In this document: piece by piece, positions 42,135 through 50,232 of the stretch
Position numbering within the stretch: the first letter of the stretch is position 1
Layout: each line of letters begins with the position of its first letter
Assembly (NCBI GenBank): GCA_022827885.1
Contig: JAJEIP010000011.1
Span: forward strand, 1 to 64,000
Reading direction: 5' to 3'
DNA length: 64,000 bases
From: Candidatus Poribacteria bacterium
GTDB lineage: Bacteria > Poribacteria > WGA-4E > WGA-3G
Translations under genes and position numbers: made by a program
The notes under the pieces: generated by a model
Seen by the model: only the letters and a program-made list of their open reading frames with translations
Database searches by the model: none
What the model was told of the DNA's origin: nothing

Positions 42135-45017
42135 TCAATACCCAGAACTTCCGTCTGCGCCGCTATCCGTCTCAAGCGGTATATGAAACATTCCACGCTC
42201 TTGCGTAACACTATAAAGCCTGTTATTACTGACGGCGAGAGAGAGAATGTTATCGGGAACATTTGACGAAATCTGTTTCCATTGACCACTGGCATCTAAA
42301 TGATAGACCCCTGCTTCACCGATGCCATAGACTTTGGTGCCATCTGTCGTAAATCTGTCTACGATAAGATGCCTGTCAGCACTATCGGTCAGAACGCTCC
42401 AGTGTTCCCCAGTCTGTGAAACCAAGGTGCCTTTGTCTGTTGCGACGTAGATCGCTGATCCGATGAAGGTTACCTCTTTGAAACGGGTAAAGCGAAGCGG
42501 CAAACTGGATGTAATGTCTTTCCAACTGTTCCCTTCATCGAGCGACTGAAACAGATGTCCGTCCCGTTGACCGACGTAGACGGTTTCATCGGAAACCGCT
42601 ATTTTGAATCCGTTTCTGTGCCTGCTATGGAACACTGGACTTGGGTCTACCAATCCGGTGTGTATCCACGCCGGAGCTCCCAGTTTCCATTTGAAAAGTT
42701 TGCTTTGGTATTCCACATAGAACGCATCGCGGCTAGCGGTAGCCGTCTCCGTTTGCAGACGGGATATATCATGAGAAATGGATCGACGGTCAAAAATGGG
42801 GACACCTTGAATTGGAATGAGCGTATCACCCTCTGTAGATAAACGGAAAATTTGGAAGTCTTCTGCTTCAGATGAAAGAAAATAAAGCGTATTGCCGATA
42901 ACCACGAACTTTGACTCAGAAGCGACTTTGATTCTGGGGTTGAGAACAGCTTCGTCTCCATCGACCGGAACTTTTTTCCAAGACGCTCCGGCATCGGAGG
43001 ACTGATAGACTTCGTAGCCGGAATGTGCATATAATCTATTGTTGAATGCAACCAGATCGATGATAAGTGTTCCTGTTATCCCGTTCAAAAAGATATGCCA
43101 TGAGTTACCGCCATCAGTCGTGCGATGAAGCCCGAATCCACTGGTTTTGTAAAACATATGCTCGTTCACCATTACAGCTGGGCGGCTACTTGTCCACAAC
43201 CAACTCAAGTCCCGTCCAAGCTTTGCCCAAGTTTTACCGCCATCTACCGAACGAGATTGATACTCGCCTAATGCCAAGAGTGTTTCACCTGCGGCTAAAA
43301 CTGTTATACCCGATGGTGAACCCTCATAATTGTATTCACTTCCATCCATGATTTCAGTCCACGAGGCACCCAAGTCAGCTGAATGGAAAATCTTGACGGG
43401 GTACGACCTGTTATTCCGGTTATTCCATGTGTTCCGTGTCTCCCGATATACTTCTCTTGGTGTTAATTGCACTAATAGATTGGGACCCGTCCCAACATAA
43501 AGATTATTTCCAGAGACTGTCAAGGAACAAACAGCTCGCGATGTATCCACTGGCAACTTATTCCAGATATCGGCATCGAGACGGTAGAGTCCACTCTCTG
43601 TGCCCGCAAACACTGTGTTGTCAACAGCGGCAATGGTGGAGATTTTTTCGCTTGTTAATCCATCTCGAAGGGGCTGCCAGTGCGTTCCATTGTCTGTTGA
43701 TCGGAAAATCCCTTCATCTTTCAAAGCGAGATACATGGTAATGCGGGGGTGTGCCTCATCCGTAATGAGGATTCCGACAGCCTCTCCTTTTGGTCGTAGG
43801 CCGAGGGGCCTCCATGTCTCACCCCTATCCGCCGAAGTGAATATCTCGTCAGCAAAAACAATATAAAGGTTTTCCTCGTGGGCTGCCATCGGCATTAGCG
43901 ATTTATCAATTGGAACCCTCCTGTTGATGCGTGTCCATGCGGTCGCGTCTTCTGTTAATCTGTAGAGTCCTGACGATGCAACAGTATAGACGGCTCCTTC
44001 AGGCGTAGCGAAGATATTGCGGATATAACCGGCTGGCGGTCCATTGGTCTGTGCCCACTGTGAGATAGAAAACTTGGAAGAACCCGATTGGGCATTCGCG
44101 GTTGAGATCTTCTCAGAAGTTTGCGAACCTGCGTTGCCATTTTTATCCGTGGATGCAATCCGTCCGACTTGATTTCGCACGTCCGGTTTCACATCAATAT
44201 CAAGGACGATAGGGGCCTCAACGATTTCAATTGTGGGTTCAGATGCCGCATCGAGACTATAAGGTTTCTGAAAACGGGTGAGGTATCGATCGCTTGCACC
44301 GACCAGCAATAGCACTAAAACCGCCGCTGTTCCCAAAGCCATCCATGGGATCAACGGTTTCACAGTCGGCGGGGATGTGGGTTTCAAGTCAGCAACTTGC
44401 CGCATGATGTTCTGGCTTAAACCCGTTGATATGTGGACACCACTGAAAACTTCTTGAATGAGGCGTTCCTGATCTGCTTGTAAACGTTCCCGTGCTCGTC
44501 GGAGTCGGCTCTTAATCGTGTTCACTGACACCCCTAAGAAATTGCCTATCTCTTTTGCCGTCATCTCACCGAGATAATAAAGCGTCATCACCGTGCGCTC
44601 GCTTTCTGGGAGTCTTTCGAGGAGTTTTTGGACGATTTCATACCGACGTTCGGTCGCTTCCGATTCGCGTGCCTCGGAGATATAACGCTCATACGTTAAC
44701 CTATCTAATTCTTTCATAGGCGTGTCCTTCAACGATTGCGTCCCGGATTTGTTTCTTTGAAGCCAGTTAATGCAGTGCCGATTTGCGATGACATACAACC
44801 ACCCAGCAAATTGATGCGGATTTTTGAGGGTCGAAAGTTTTTTATAGGCTTGGAGGAAGGTGTCTTGTGTAATCTCTTCGGCATAGTGAAAATCGCCGAT
44901 CTTGCGCCATGCAAGTGCGTGAACACTCTTCTGATACTTTTGCACTAACACGTTGAAGGCATCATCGTTGCCTGATAAAATGTCGTGAATCAACTGAACA
45001 TCTTCTTTTGTTTCCAC
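42135..45017 (-). CDS. ECF sigma factor fused to membrane anchor and Asp-box propeller
   Basis: A 960-residue single frame from GTG with AGGAGGG upstream. Residues 17-88 are sigma region 2 (FHYAEEITQDTFLQAYKKL, FAGWLYVIANRHCINWL). Residues 133-190 are sigma region 4 (TAKEIGNFLGVSVNTIKSRL). Residues 222-241 form one membrane helix (LIPWMALGTAAVLVLLLVGA). About 330-960 form a sialidase/Ycf48-like propeller with at least seven Asp boxes (SADRGETW, STDNGTHW, SADLGASW, SVDGGKTW, TTDGGNSW, SSDAGASW, SLDEGNSW). The sigma part would be cytoplasmic and the propeller outside. It has no tag at its end. Confidence 0.9.
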   Translation of the reverse strand: METKEDVQLIHDILSGNDDAFNVLVQKYQKSVHALAWRKIGDFHYAEEITQDTFLQAYKKLSTLKNPHQFAGWLYVIANRHCINWLQRNKSGTQSLKDTPMKELDRLTYERYISEARESEATERRYEIVQKLLERLPESERTVMTLYYLGEMTAKEIGNFLGVSVNTIKSRLRRARERLQADQERLIQEVFSGVHISTGLSQNIMRQVADLKPTSPPTVKPLIPWMALGTAAVLVLLLVGASDRYLTRFQKPYSLDAASEPTIEIVEAPIVLDIDVKPDVRNQVGRIASTDKNGNAGSQTSEKISTANAQSGSSKFSISQWAQTNGPPAGYIRNIFATPEGAVYTVASSGLYRLTEDATAWTRINRRVPIDKSLMPMAAHEENLYIVFADEIFTSADRGETWRPLGLRPKGEAVGILITDEAHPRITMYLALKDEGIFRSTDNGTHWQPLRDGLTSEKISTIAAVDNTVFAGTESGLYRLDADIWNKLPVDTSRAVCSLTVSGNNLYVGTGPNLLVQLTPREVYRETRNTWNNRNNRSYPVKIFHSADLGASWTEIMDGSEYNYEGSPSGITVLAAGETLLALGEYQSRSVDGGKTWAKLGRDLSWLWTSSRPAVMVNEHMFYKTSGFGLHRTTDGGNSWHIFLNGITGTLIIDLVAFNNRLYAHSGYEVYQSSDAGASWKKVPVDGDEAVLNPRIKVASESKFVVIGNTLYFLSSEAEDFQIFRLSTEGDTLIPIQGVPIFDRRSISHDISRLQTETATASRDAFYVEYQSKLFKWKLGAPAWIHTGLVDPSPVFHSRHRNGFKIAVSDETVYVGQRDGHLFQSLDEGNSWKDITSSLPLRFTRFKEVTFIGSAIYVATDKGTLVSQTGEHWSVLTDSADRHLIVDRFTTDGTKVYGIGEAGVYHLDASGQWKQISSNVPDNILSLAVSNNRLYSVTQERGMFHIPLETDSGADGSSGY

Positions 45018-45063
45018 GAAACTCCCTCCTATACACCCATAACAATAACTCTTTTTAGAAATT

Positions 45064-45216
45064 TCATTGTTTCAGTAGTCCCCATGTTGTGGCGAGTTTT
45101 TTGTGAGGTTCGACTGCGAGTGAGATACCGGTCCTTGCGCCATTTTGACCCGTCAGATGGTGTGCCTGACCCGATGCGTCTGAAAATTTCTGTGTGCCGC
45201 TCGGTTCATCAAAATG
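45064..45216 (-). pseudogene. orphan C-terminal fragment with TTWGxLK tag
   Basis: A 50-codon open frame, closed upstream by TAG at 45217-45219 and with no start, ends HKKLATTWGLLKQ and TGA. The 20 residues before the tag (GQNGARTGISLAVEP) resemble the end of the kelch gene (FGTGFRAVTAND). It is the remains of a deleted tagged gene immediately upstream of the sigma/propeller fusion. Confidence 0.7.
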
Positions 45217-45240
45217 CTACAGTGCAACCGTCTTCGCGTC

Positions 45241-45347
45241 ATCCTTTTTCGCCTAAAAAGAAAATGTGTGAGTTTCATATCTTGCAAAATCAAGACGATG
45301 TTGTTAAAGACACAATTTTAAGGCGAAAAGGGTGCATAATGTGAAGA
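45241..45347. repeat. intergenic inverted repeat, family C copy 2
   Basis: TTTTTCGCCTAAAAAG...AAAATGTGTGAG at the left is an imperfect complement of AAAGACACAATTTTAAGGCG at the right, so about 90 bases can fold back. The right arm and its flank (to TGCATAAT) match 39707-39754. The region 45348-45425 is AT-rich with no gene. Confidence 0.6.
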
Positions 45348-45425
45348 AAAATGAAAAAATTGCTTGAAATTGTGGATTTTTTTACAGATTTGAGTAAAAA
45401 AAGATTGTTGTCTGAATAAGGGGAT

Positions 45426-45540
45426 AAAAAAGGAGCCGGAAACCACATTCCTAATCGGTTCCAAGAGTTTCAGGGATTTCAACTGAACTAACGCATGCAA
45501 CGGGAACTTGCAAGGCACACCTTATAGGAATTATGGCTCC
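45426..45540 (-). ncRNA. candidate rod-shaped structured RNA with intrinsic terminator
   Basis: Read on the minus strand, nested complementary segments give an irregular rod: GGAGCC/GGCTCC (45540-45535 with 45437-45432), ATTCCTATAA/TTAGGAAT, GGAAC/GTTCC and TTCAG/CTGAA. Six T follow the last GGCTCC (45431-45426). The length near 110 bases, closing stem, inner bubbles and apical loop recall 6S RNA, but I see no primary-sequence match to any known RNA. No promoter is obvious. It lies between the sigma/propeller fusion and rtcB. Confidence 0.45.
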
Positions 45541-45701
45541 GGCTTACCCAAGGAGGCTCACATAGACCTAAGCAAGTTCTGTGCCAATGAAAAAGGGGCT
45601 GTTTTGAGCAATTTTTCGGAATATTGCCTATTTTTTGGACATGCTGTGATAAAAAAATGCACAGTGTAGTGAAAGTATATGGAAATCACCAACACTAAAA
45701 T

Positions 45702-47156
45702 TTAGCCTTTCACAACACCGATGGGACGGAGGCGTGCGACACGACGGGAAAGTCCAGCTTTGTCAACAACTCGGACGACCTCGTCTACATCTTTATAGGC
45801 TTCAGGGACCTCTTCTTGGAGGGTGCGTCTGCCTTCTGCTCGGACGTAGATACCTTGTGCCTCCAAATCTTTCTGGATAGAACGTCCCTTCGTCAAGGCG
45901 ATCGCCTTTCGGCGCGAGAGAACCCTACCGGCACCGTGGCAGGTCGTGCCCCATGTCTCTGCCATCGCACCCGGATTCCCGACAAGCACGTAGGAGGCGG
46001 TTCCCATGTCGCCGGGAATTAAAACGGGTTGACCGACTTTCTGGTATTTATCGGGGATCTCAGGATGCCCCGCTGGAAACGCACGCGTCGCGCCTTTGCG
46101 ATGGATAAACAACTCGCGTTCTTTACCATTAACTTTGTGTTTCTCGAACTTTCCGATGTTGTGTGCCACATCGTAGACGAGTTCTAAGCCGAGTTCATCT
46201 TCTGTCGTCTCAAAGAACTGCATAAAGGTCTGGCGGACGAGGTGCATAATACACTGTCGATTGTTCCATGCGTAGTTGGCACTACACGCCATCGCTGTGA
46301 TGTAATCCTGTCCCTCTGGTGAGTTGATCGGGGCGGAGGCGAGTTGTCGGTCGGGGAGATTTATGCCGTATCGCTCAGCGACTTTGACCCAGCTTTTGAC
46401 GTGTTCATCGCAGATTTGATACCCAAAACCGCGTGAACCGGTATGAATCATGACACAGATGTTGCCTTCGCTTAATCCCATCGCGTCAGCGGCTTCTCGG
46501 TAAAAAACGCGGTCAACAGCTTGCACTTCAAGGAAGTGGTTACCCGAACCGAGGGTGCCGAGTTGGTTTTTACCGCGTTCCAACGCACGCTGGCTCGCCG
46601 CGTCGGCGTTTGCGTGTTGGAGGAAACCGGTCGCTTCTGTAAAATCGAGGTCTCCCGCGTGACCATATTCCCGTTCGATTGCCCAAAGCGCGCCTTTCTC
46701 TAACATCTGCCGCTCTTCTTGGACGGTGAGCCGAATTTTGCCACTTGAACCTACGCCACACGGAACGTTTTGAAACAACTTGGCGACGAGGGCTTTCCGC
46801 TTTCCTTCAAGTTGTGAGACATCGAGGTTCGTCCGAATCAGGCGGACGCCGCAGTTGATGTCATACCCGATACCCCCCGGAGAGACGACACCATCTGCTT
46901 TTGGATCGGTCGCCGCGACGCCACCGATGACAAAGCCGTAACCCCAGTGCAAATCGGGCATAGCGAGGGAGTGCCCGACAATCCCGGGGAGATGCGCGAC
47001 GTTTGCGACCTGCTGCAGTGCCTCGTCGCTTTTAGTCTGTTCGAGGAGTTTCTCGTTGGCGTAGACAATTCCGTCCACACGCATGCCTTTCATGTAGCTT
47101 TTCGGGATCCGCCAGCGATATTCATCGAGTTTTTGGAGTGTTACATTTTGTGCCAT
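45702..47156 (-). CDS. rtcB: RNA-splicing ligase RtcB
   Basis: About 484 residues of the GTP/Mn2+-dependent ligase that joins 2',3'-cyclic phosphate or 3'-phosphate ends to 5'-OH RNA. GDMGTASYVLVGNPGAMAET, the guanylylated-His motif GTTCHGAGRVLSRRKA, metal ligands in SPGGIGYDINCGVRLIRTN and GSGNHFLEVQAVD are all present. The length is normal. The frame opens at 47264, but the family begins at about 47156 (MAQNVTLQKLDEYRW). No archease gene is nearby. A RtcB partner phosphodiesterase (ThpR-like) is encoded at 61363. Confidence 0.95.
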   Translation of the reverse strand: MAQNVTLQKLDEYRWRIPKSYMKGMRVDGIVYANEKLLEQTKSDEALQQVANVAHLPGIVGHSLAMPDLHWGYGFVIGGVAATDPKADGVVSPGGIGYDINCGVRLIRTNLDVSQLEGKRKALVAKLFQNVPCGVGSSGKIRLTVQEERQMLEKGALWAIEREYGHAGDLDFTEATGFLQHANADAASQRALERGKNQLGTLGSGNHFLEVQAVDRVFYREAADAMGLSEGNICVMIHTGSRGFGYQICDEHVKSWVKVAERYGINLPDRQLASAPINSPEGQDYITAMACSANYAWNNRQCIMHLVRQTFMQFFETTEDELGLELVYDVAHNIGKFEKHKVNGKERELFIHRKGATRAFPAGHPEIPDKYQKVGQPVLIPGDMGTASYVLVGNPGAMAETWGTTCHGAGRVLSRRKAIALTKGRSIQKDLEAQGIYVRAEGRRTLQEEVPEAYKDVDEVVRVVDKAGLSRRVARLRPIGVVKG

Positions 47157-47193
47157 GATAGAAGGTAATTTCCGATGTATGTTTTTGTTCTTC

Positions 47194-47799
47194 TTACGCC
47201 TTTTGTGCCACCATACTTGAGAGGATCCCCAGAATTGTATCGCACTGCGAGATTTGATAGGCACTCATGTCAATATAGAGTTTCTTTCCCTCCAATTTGA
47301 GAAAGAGCCAGTCTATTCCGGATGTGATTGTCCCATAAATGCAAGCGATGTCATTCCCTTCTTCTGCGTTAAAACGTTGTGCAGCTACCATTTCCGCAAC
47401 ACATTGTCCAAGCCCTACCAGCAAGTCATCTTTTTTCGCCTCAACAAGGATGATGATGGGGGCTTTCAAAGAAAATTGCCGTGGCGAAAGGCTAACGACA
47501 AAATCGCATACACCGGTCAGATTGGCATCGGGATCAACGTTGAACTCGATCCCTGAAAAAAAACTGATACGGTGCTCCTGCTGCTCGCGGAGTTCAACGA
47601 GAATATTGGCGACAATTAACTCTGATTTGGCTTTTTCTGTGCCGACAGCGAGGGCTAACGGCATATTTCGCGCCAACACGGCGGTGAGCAGTTCACTCGG
47701 TGCCACAGGTTCGTTGTCAGCAAAGATACCGGCGGCATCAACTTCTTCTAAATCAAACGCTTCCAGGACTGTGTCTAAAGTAAAATTGCTATACGCCAT
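47194..47799 (-). CDS. predicted PD-(D/E)XK nuclease-like protein
   Basis: A 201-residue protein. LTGVCDFVVSLSPRQFSLKA followed by PIIILVEAKKDDLLVGLGQC gives the D-x(n)-E-A-K core of PD-(D/E)XK nucleases, and QCVAEMVAAQRFN is the usual following helix. It resembles small stand-alone proteins that accompany Rpn- or HsdR-N-type folds. The function is unknown. It lies 37 bases before rtcB and may share its transcript, but there is no evidence of RNA repair. AGGAGG precedes the ATG. Confidence 0.7.
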   Translation of the reverse strand: MAYSNFTLDTVLEAFDLEEVDAAGIFADNEPVAPSELLTAVLARNMPLALAVGTEKAKSELIVANILVELREQQEHRISFFSGIEFNVDPDANLTGVCDFVVSLSPRQFSLKAPIIILVEAKKDDLLVGLGQCVAEMVAAQRFNAEEGNDIACIYGTITSGIDWLFLKLEGKKLYIDMSAYQISQCDTILGILSSMVAQKA

Positions 47800-47827
47800 G
47801 CGAGAACACCTCCTTATTGTGCTTGTT

Positions 47828-48997
47828 TTAGAGGGTGTGCAGTTCTGGCAATTCTACCCACTTTCGGGTCTGCCACGATTCCATGCCCTTTTCTGCCAAT
47901 TGCACACCCTTTGCACCCGCAAGCAGCGTCCACGGAAAGGGTTCATCGGCGACAACGTGTCGAAGGAAGAGTTCCCACTGCGCTCGGAATGCGTTTTCAT
48001 AATCTTCCTGTTCAGGAACCTTGAGCCATCCATCGAAGAACTTGATCGGCTGTTCGATATCGGGATTCCAGACAGGACGCGGGGTCCCAGAGAGGGGTTG
48101 AATCCAACAATCTCTCAAACCAACAATCGCAGATCCATTCAAGCCGTCCACGTGTATCGTCAGCAGATCGTCGCGACGAACCCTGACTGCCCAAGACGAG
48201 TTAAAGTGCGCAATGATACCGTTCTCCAATTCAAACGTTGCATAAGCGGCATCTTCCGCTGTGCATTTATATGGATTCCCTTCCTCATCCCACCGTTGCG
48301 GTAGATGGGTCGCCGCGATGCAAGAAACCCCTTTAACGGCACCGAAAAGGTTATCGATGACGTATCGCCAGTGGCTGAACATATCGAGGATAATACCGCC
48401 ACCATCTTCAACGCGGTAGTTCCACGACGGACGCTGCGTCGGGATCGCATCGCCTTGGAAGACCCAATAGCCGAATTCGCCGCGGACAGCGATAATCTTT
48501 CCAAAAAAGTCGGCGTCTATCAAGCGTTTCAGTTTCTGGATACCCGGTAGCCAGAGTTTATCCTGAACGACCCCGTTTTTAAGTCCGGCTTTTGCCGCCT
48601 GTTCATAGAGGCGGTAGGCATCGGCAGTCGTCGTAGCGGTCGGTTTTTCACAGTAGATATGTTTTCCGGCGGATATTGCAGCTTCGACTGCATCCACTCG
48701 CCGAGACGTAACCTGCGCGTCGAAATAGACAGAATACGCGTCATCGGCGAGAGCCGCATCAAGATCCGTGCTCCACTTCTCAACGCCGGTGGTTTCGGAG
48801 AGTTTCTCTAATTTTGCTGGGTTTCTACCGACAAGAAATGGATCGGGCATAATCACTTCGCTGTCCCCAATCGGGATGCCCCCCTCTTCTGCGATTGCCA
48901 AGATGGAACGGATGAGGTGTTGGTTCGTTCCCATCCTGCCGGTAACGCCGTTCATGATGATGCCAACGCGGTGTGTTTTTGGGCTATGATTCGTCAT
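47828..48997 (-). CDS. Gfo/Idh/MocA family oxidoreductase
   Basis: A 389-residue dehydrogenase. The Rossmann start is VGIIMNGVTGRMGTNQHL, an unusual NGVTGRMG in place of GxGxxG that recalls dihydrodipicolinate-reductase-type loops. The catalytic motif YCEKPTATT is intact. The long C-terminal domain (GGIILDMFSHWRYVIDNLFG) has the conserved D-x3-H. The substrate is likely a sugar or inositol. It lies 28 bases before the PD-(D/E)XK gene, so it is probably co-transcribed with it. Confidence 0.87.
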   Translation of the reverse strand: MTNHSPKTHRVGIIMNGVTGRMGTNQHLIRSILAIAEEGGIPIGDSEVIMPDPFLVGRNPAKLEKLSETTGVEKWSTDLDAALADDAYSVYFDAQVTSRRVDAVEAAISAGKHIYCEKPTATTTADAYRLYEQAAKAGLKNGVVQDKLWLPGIQKLKRLIDADFFGKIIAVRGEFGYWVFQGDAIPTQRPSWNYRVEDGGGIILDMFSHWRYVIDNLFGAVKGVSCIAATHLPQRWDEEGNPYKCTAEDAAYATFELENGIIAHFNSSWAVRVRRDDLLTIHVDGLNGSAIVGLRDCWIQPLSGTPRPVWNPDIEQPIKFFDGWLKVPEQEDYENAFRAQWELFLRHVVADEPFPWTLLAGAKGVQLAEKGMESWQTRKWVELPELHTL

Positions 48998-49030
48998 GTA
49001 TAATCCTTATATGTACACAGGGTATATCCA

Positions 49031-49055
49031 TAGGTACGGTTGGAAACCAAACCTA
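49031..49055. repeat. short imperfect palindrome
   Basis: TAGGTACGGTTGGAAACCAA then ACCTA folds as TAGGT/ACCTA around GGTT/AACC. It is a degenerate relative of 12461-12492 and of bases around 34135-34155. Confidence 0.45.
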
Positions 49056-49074
49056 TCAAAGACGAGAATGGCTA

Positions 49075-49524
49075 CTAAGACTTCGCCGGTTCAGTGCATT
49101 GGGGAGCTGCGCCTTCAGGGAGTGGTGGTGCGTCAACGCCGGCTTTCGGGAGTGTGCCAGCGAGTTCCTGTTTCCAATGCGCCACATCGCCCGCGGGTCC
49201 ATAGCAGTAGACCATCTTCATCGGTGTGTCGCTGGTGTTTGTCAATTGATGGAAAACCCACGACGGAATAAAGACAGTCTGACCCGTGGAGAGGGTATGG
49301 CGTTCCTCTCCGAGGCACATTTCGCCTTTACCTTCGACGATGAAATAGATCTCTTCCTGTTCGTGGTTGTGCCACGGCACTTGTCCGCCATTTGGTTCTA
49401 AGACGACGAACCCCATACAGAATTCATCTATCTGAATAGGGGATGCACCGCCGACGAGATTTTTGGTGCGTCTACGTGCAGGATAGGTGCGTCCTTCAAT
49501 TTCATTTAGATCTGCGATTAGCAT
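49075..49524 (-). CDS. single-domain cupin protein
   Basis: A 149-residue cupin. Motif 1 is GGQVPWHNHEQEEIYFIVEGKGE (the two His and the Glu are metal ligands), and motif 2 is GQTVFIPSWVFHQLTNTSD (final His ligand). Such proteins are sugar-phosphate isomerases, dioxygenases or ligand-binding regulators; the sequence does not tell which. The family's double-stranded beta-helix spans residues 35-115. It is followed by a Gfo/Idh/MocA gene 77 bases later on the same strand. Confidence 0.85.
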   Translation of the reverse strand: MLIADLNEIEGRTYPARRRTKNLVGGASPIQIDEFCMGFVVLEPNGGQVPWHNHEQEEIYFIVEGKGEMCLGEERHTLSTGQTVFIPSWVFHQLTNTSDTPMKMVYCYGPAGDVAHWKQELAGTLPKAGVDAPPLPEGAAPQCTEPAKS

Positions 49525-49550
49525 TATGTGTTGTCCTTTTCAATGCTGAC

Positions 49551-49567
49551 GGCACAGGAACTGTGCC
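49551..49567. terminator. short perfect hairpin between Uma2 and cupin genes
   Basis: GGCACAG-GAA-CTGTGCC, 7 base pairs. It lies just after the Uma2 stop on the minus strand. There is no T-run, so it may act as an mRNA-end stabiliser rather than a full terminator. Confidence 0.4.
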
Positions 49568-49579
49568 TGTTACTTCTGC

Positions 49580-50149
49580 CTATTCAAAAAGTTCTGCCAC
49601 TTGACAAGAGAATCCTTCAACGACATCCTCACCGGTGAGGGTATCATTCCGAGTGAGAAGTGTGATGTCTGTTTCCGAACGATAGATGGTTACTGTTTTG
49701 GAGATAGGCTTAAGCACCCATACCAACTGTGTGCCCGCTTCCAAATAAACGAATGCCTTTTCTTCAACCCGATGAAATAGATCTGTTCGAGAAACCACTT
49801 CAACGGCGAGGTCTGGTGGAACCGGAGATGCTTTGCTCCGATCATCAGGTAAATGTTCGTTTGAAAGAAACGCGATATCTGGCATCAGCACACGTTCACC
49901 AACTCGGAAACCTGTGTCTGGCATATAAACGCGTCCTAATTGATTTTCACGAACATGCAGGCTTAAAAACCAGAACAGATCTGCACTAATATCACCGTGT
50001 TCCATTGATGTAGGCGGCACCGGTATTAATTCTCCTTTAATGTACTCGTATCCCTCTAAATCGCTTTCCAGGAATTCCTCCAACGTCATCTTAGGGATTT
50101 CAGGAGGAAGATTTTCTTCTGAGAATTGGCGACCTGCATGTGTATTCAT
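49580..50149 (-). CDS. Uma2 family endonuclease
   Basis: A 189-residue Uma2/DUF820 protein with the full domain: MTLEEFLESDLEGYEYIKGELI, VLMPDIAFLSNEHLPDD (Asp), PPDLAVEVVSRTDLFHRVEEK (Glu and Lys) and YLEAGTQLVWVLKPISKTVTIY. This is the restriction-nuclease fold of unknown biological role. Unlike the copy at 25697 it has no coiled-coil tail. GGAGGA precedes the ATG. Confidence 0.88.
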   Translation of the reverse strand: MNTHAGRQFSEENLPPEIPKMTLEEFLESDLEGYEYIKGELIPVPPTSMEHGDISADLFWFLSLHVRENQLGRVYMPDTGFRVGERVLMPDIAFLSNEHLPDDRSKASPVPPDLAVEVVSRTDLFHRVEEKAFVYLEAGTQLVWVLKPISKTVTIYRSETDITLLTRNDTLTGEDVVEGFSCQVAELFE

Positions 50150-50194
50150 TTTTTCCTCCTATCTATTTTCCGTTTAATCCATTCGCGTTTGCGT

Positions 50195-50221
50195 GGAGGG
50201 CGCACTTTAAAGCGCGCCTCC
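50195..50221. terminator. GC-rich hairpin after ppdK
   Basis: GGAGGGCGC (50195-50203) pairs with GCGC-G-CCTCC (50212-50221, one bulge) around ACTTTAAA, 12 bases past the ppdK stop. There is no long T-run on the minus strand. Confidence 0.5.
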
Positions 50222-50232
50222 CTCGCGATACT

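Noticed and set aside
45318-45518. A 66-codon minus-strand frame over the candidate ncRNA
   Set aside because: No ribosome site, Phe/His-rich tail reading through the T-run; the nested complementarity explains the sequence better. Kept only as an alternative.
47339-48304. A 321-codon plus-strand frame
   Set aside because: It crosses the antisense of two well-supported minus-strand genes and reads as low-complexity Ser/Arg/Thr sequence.
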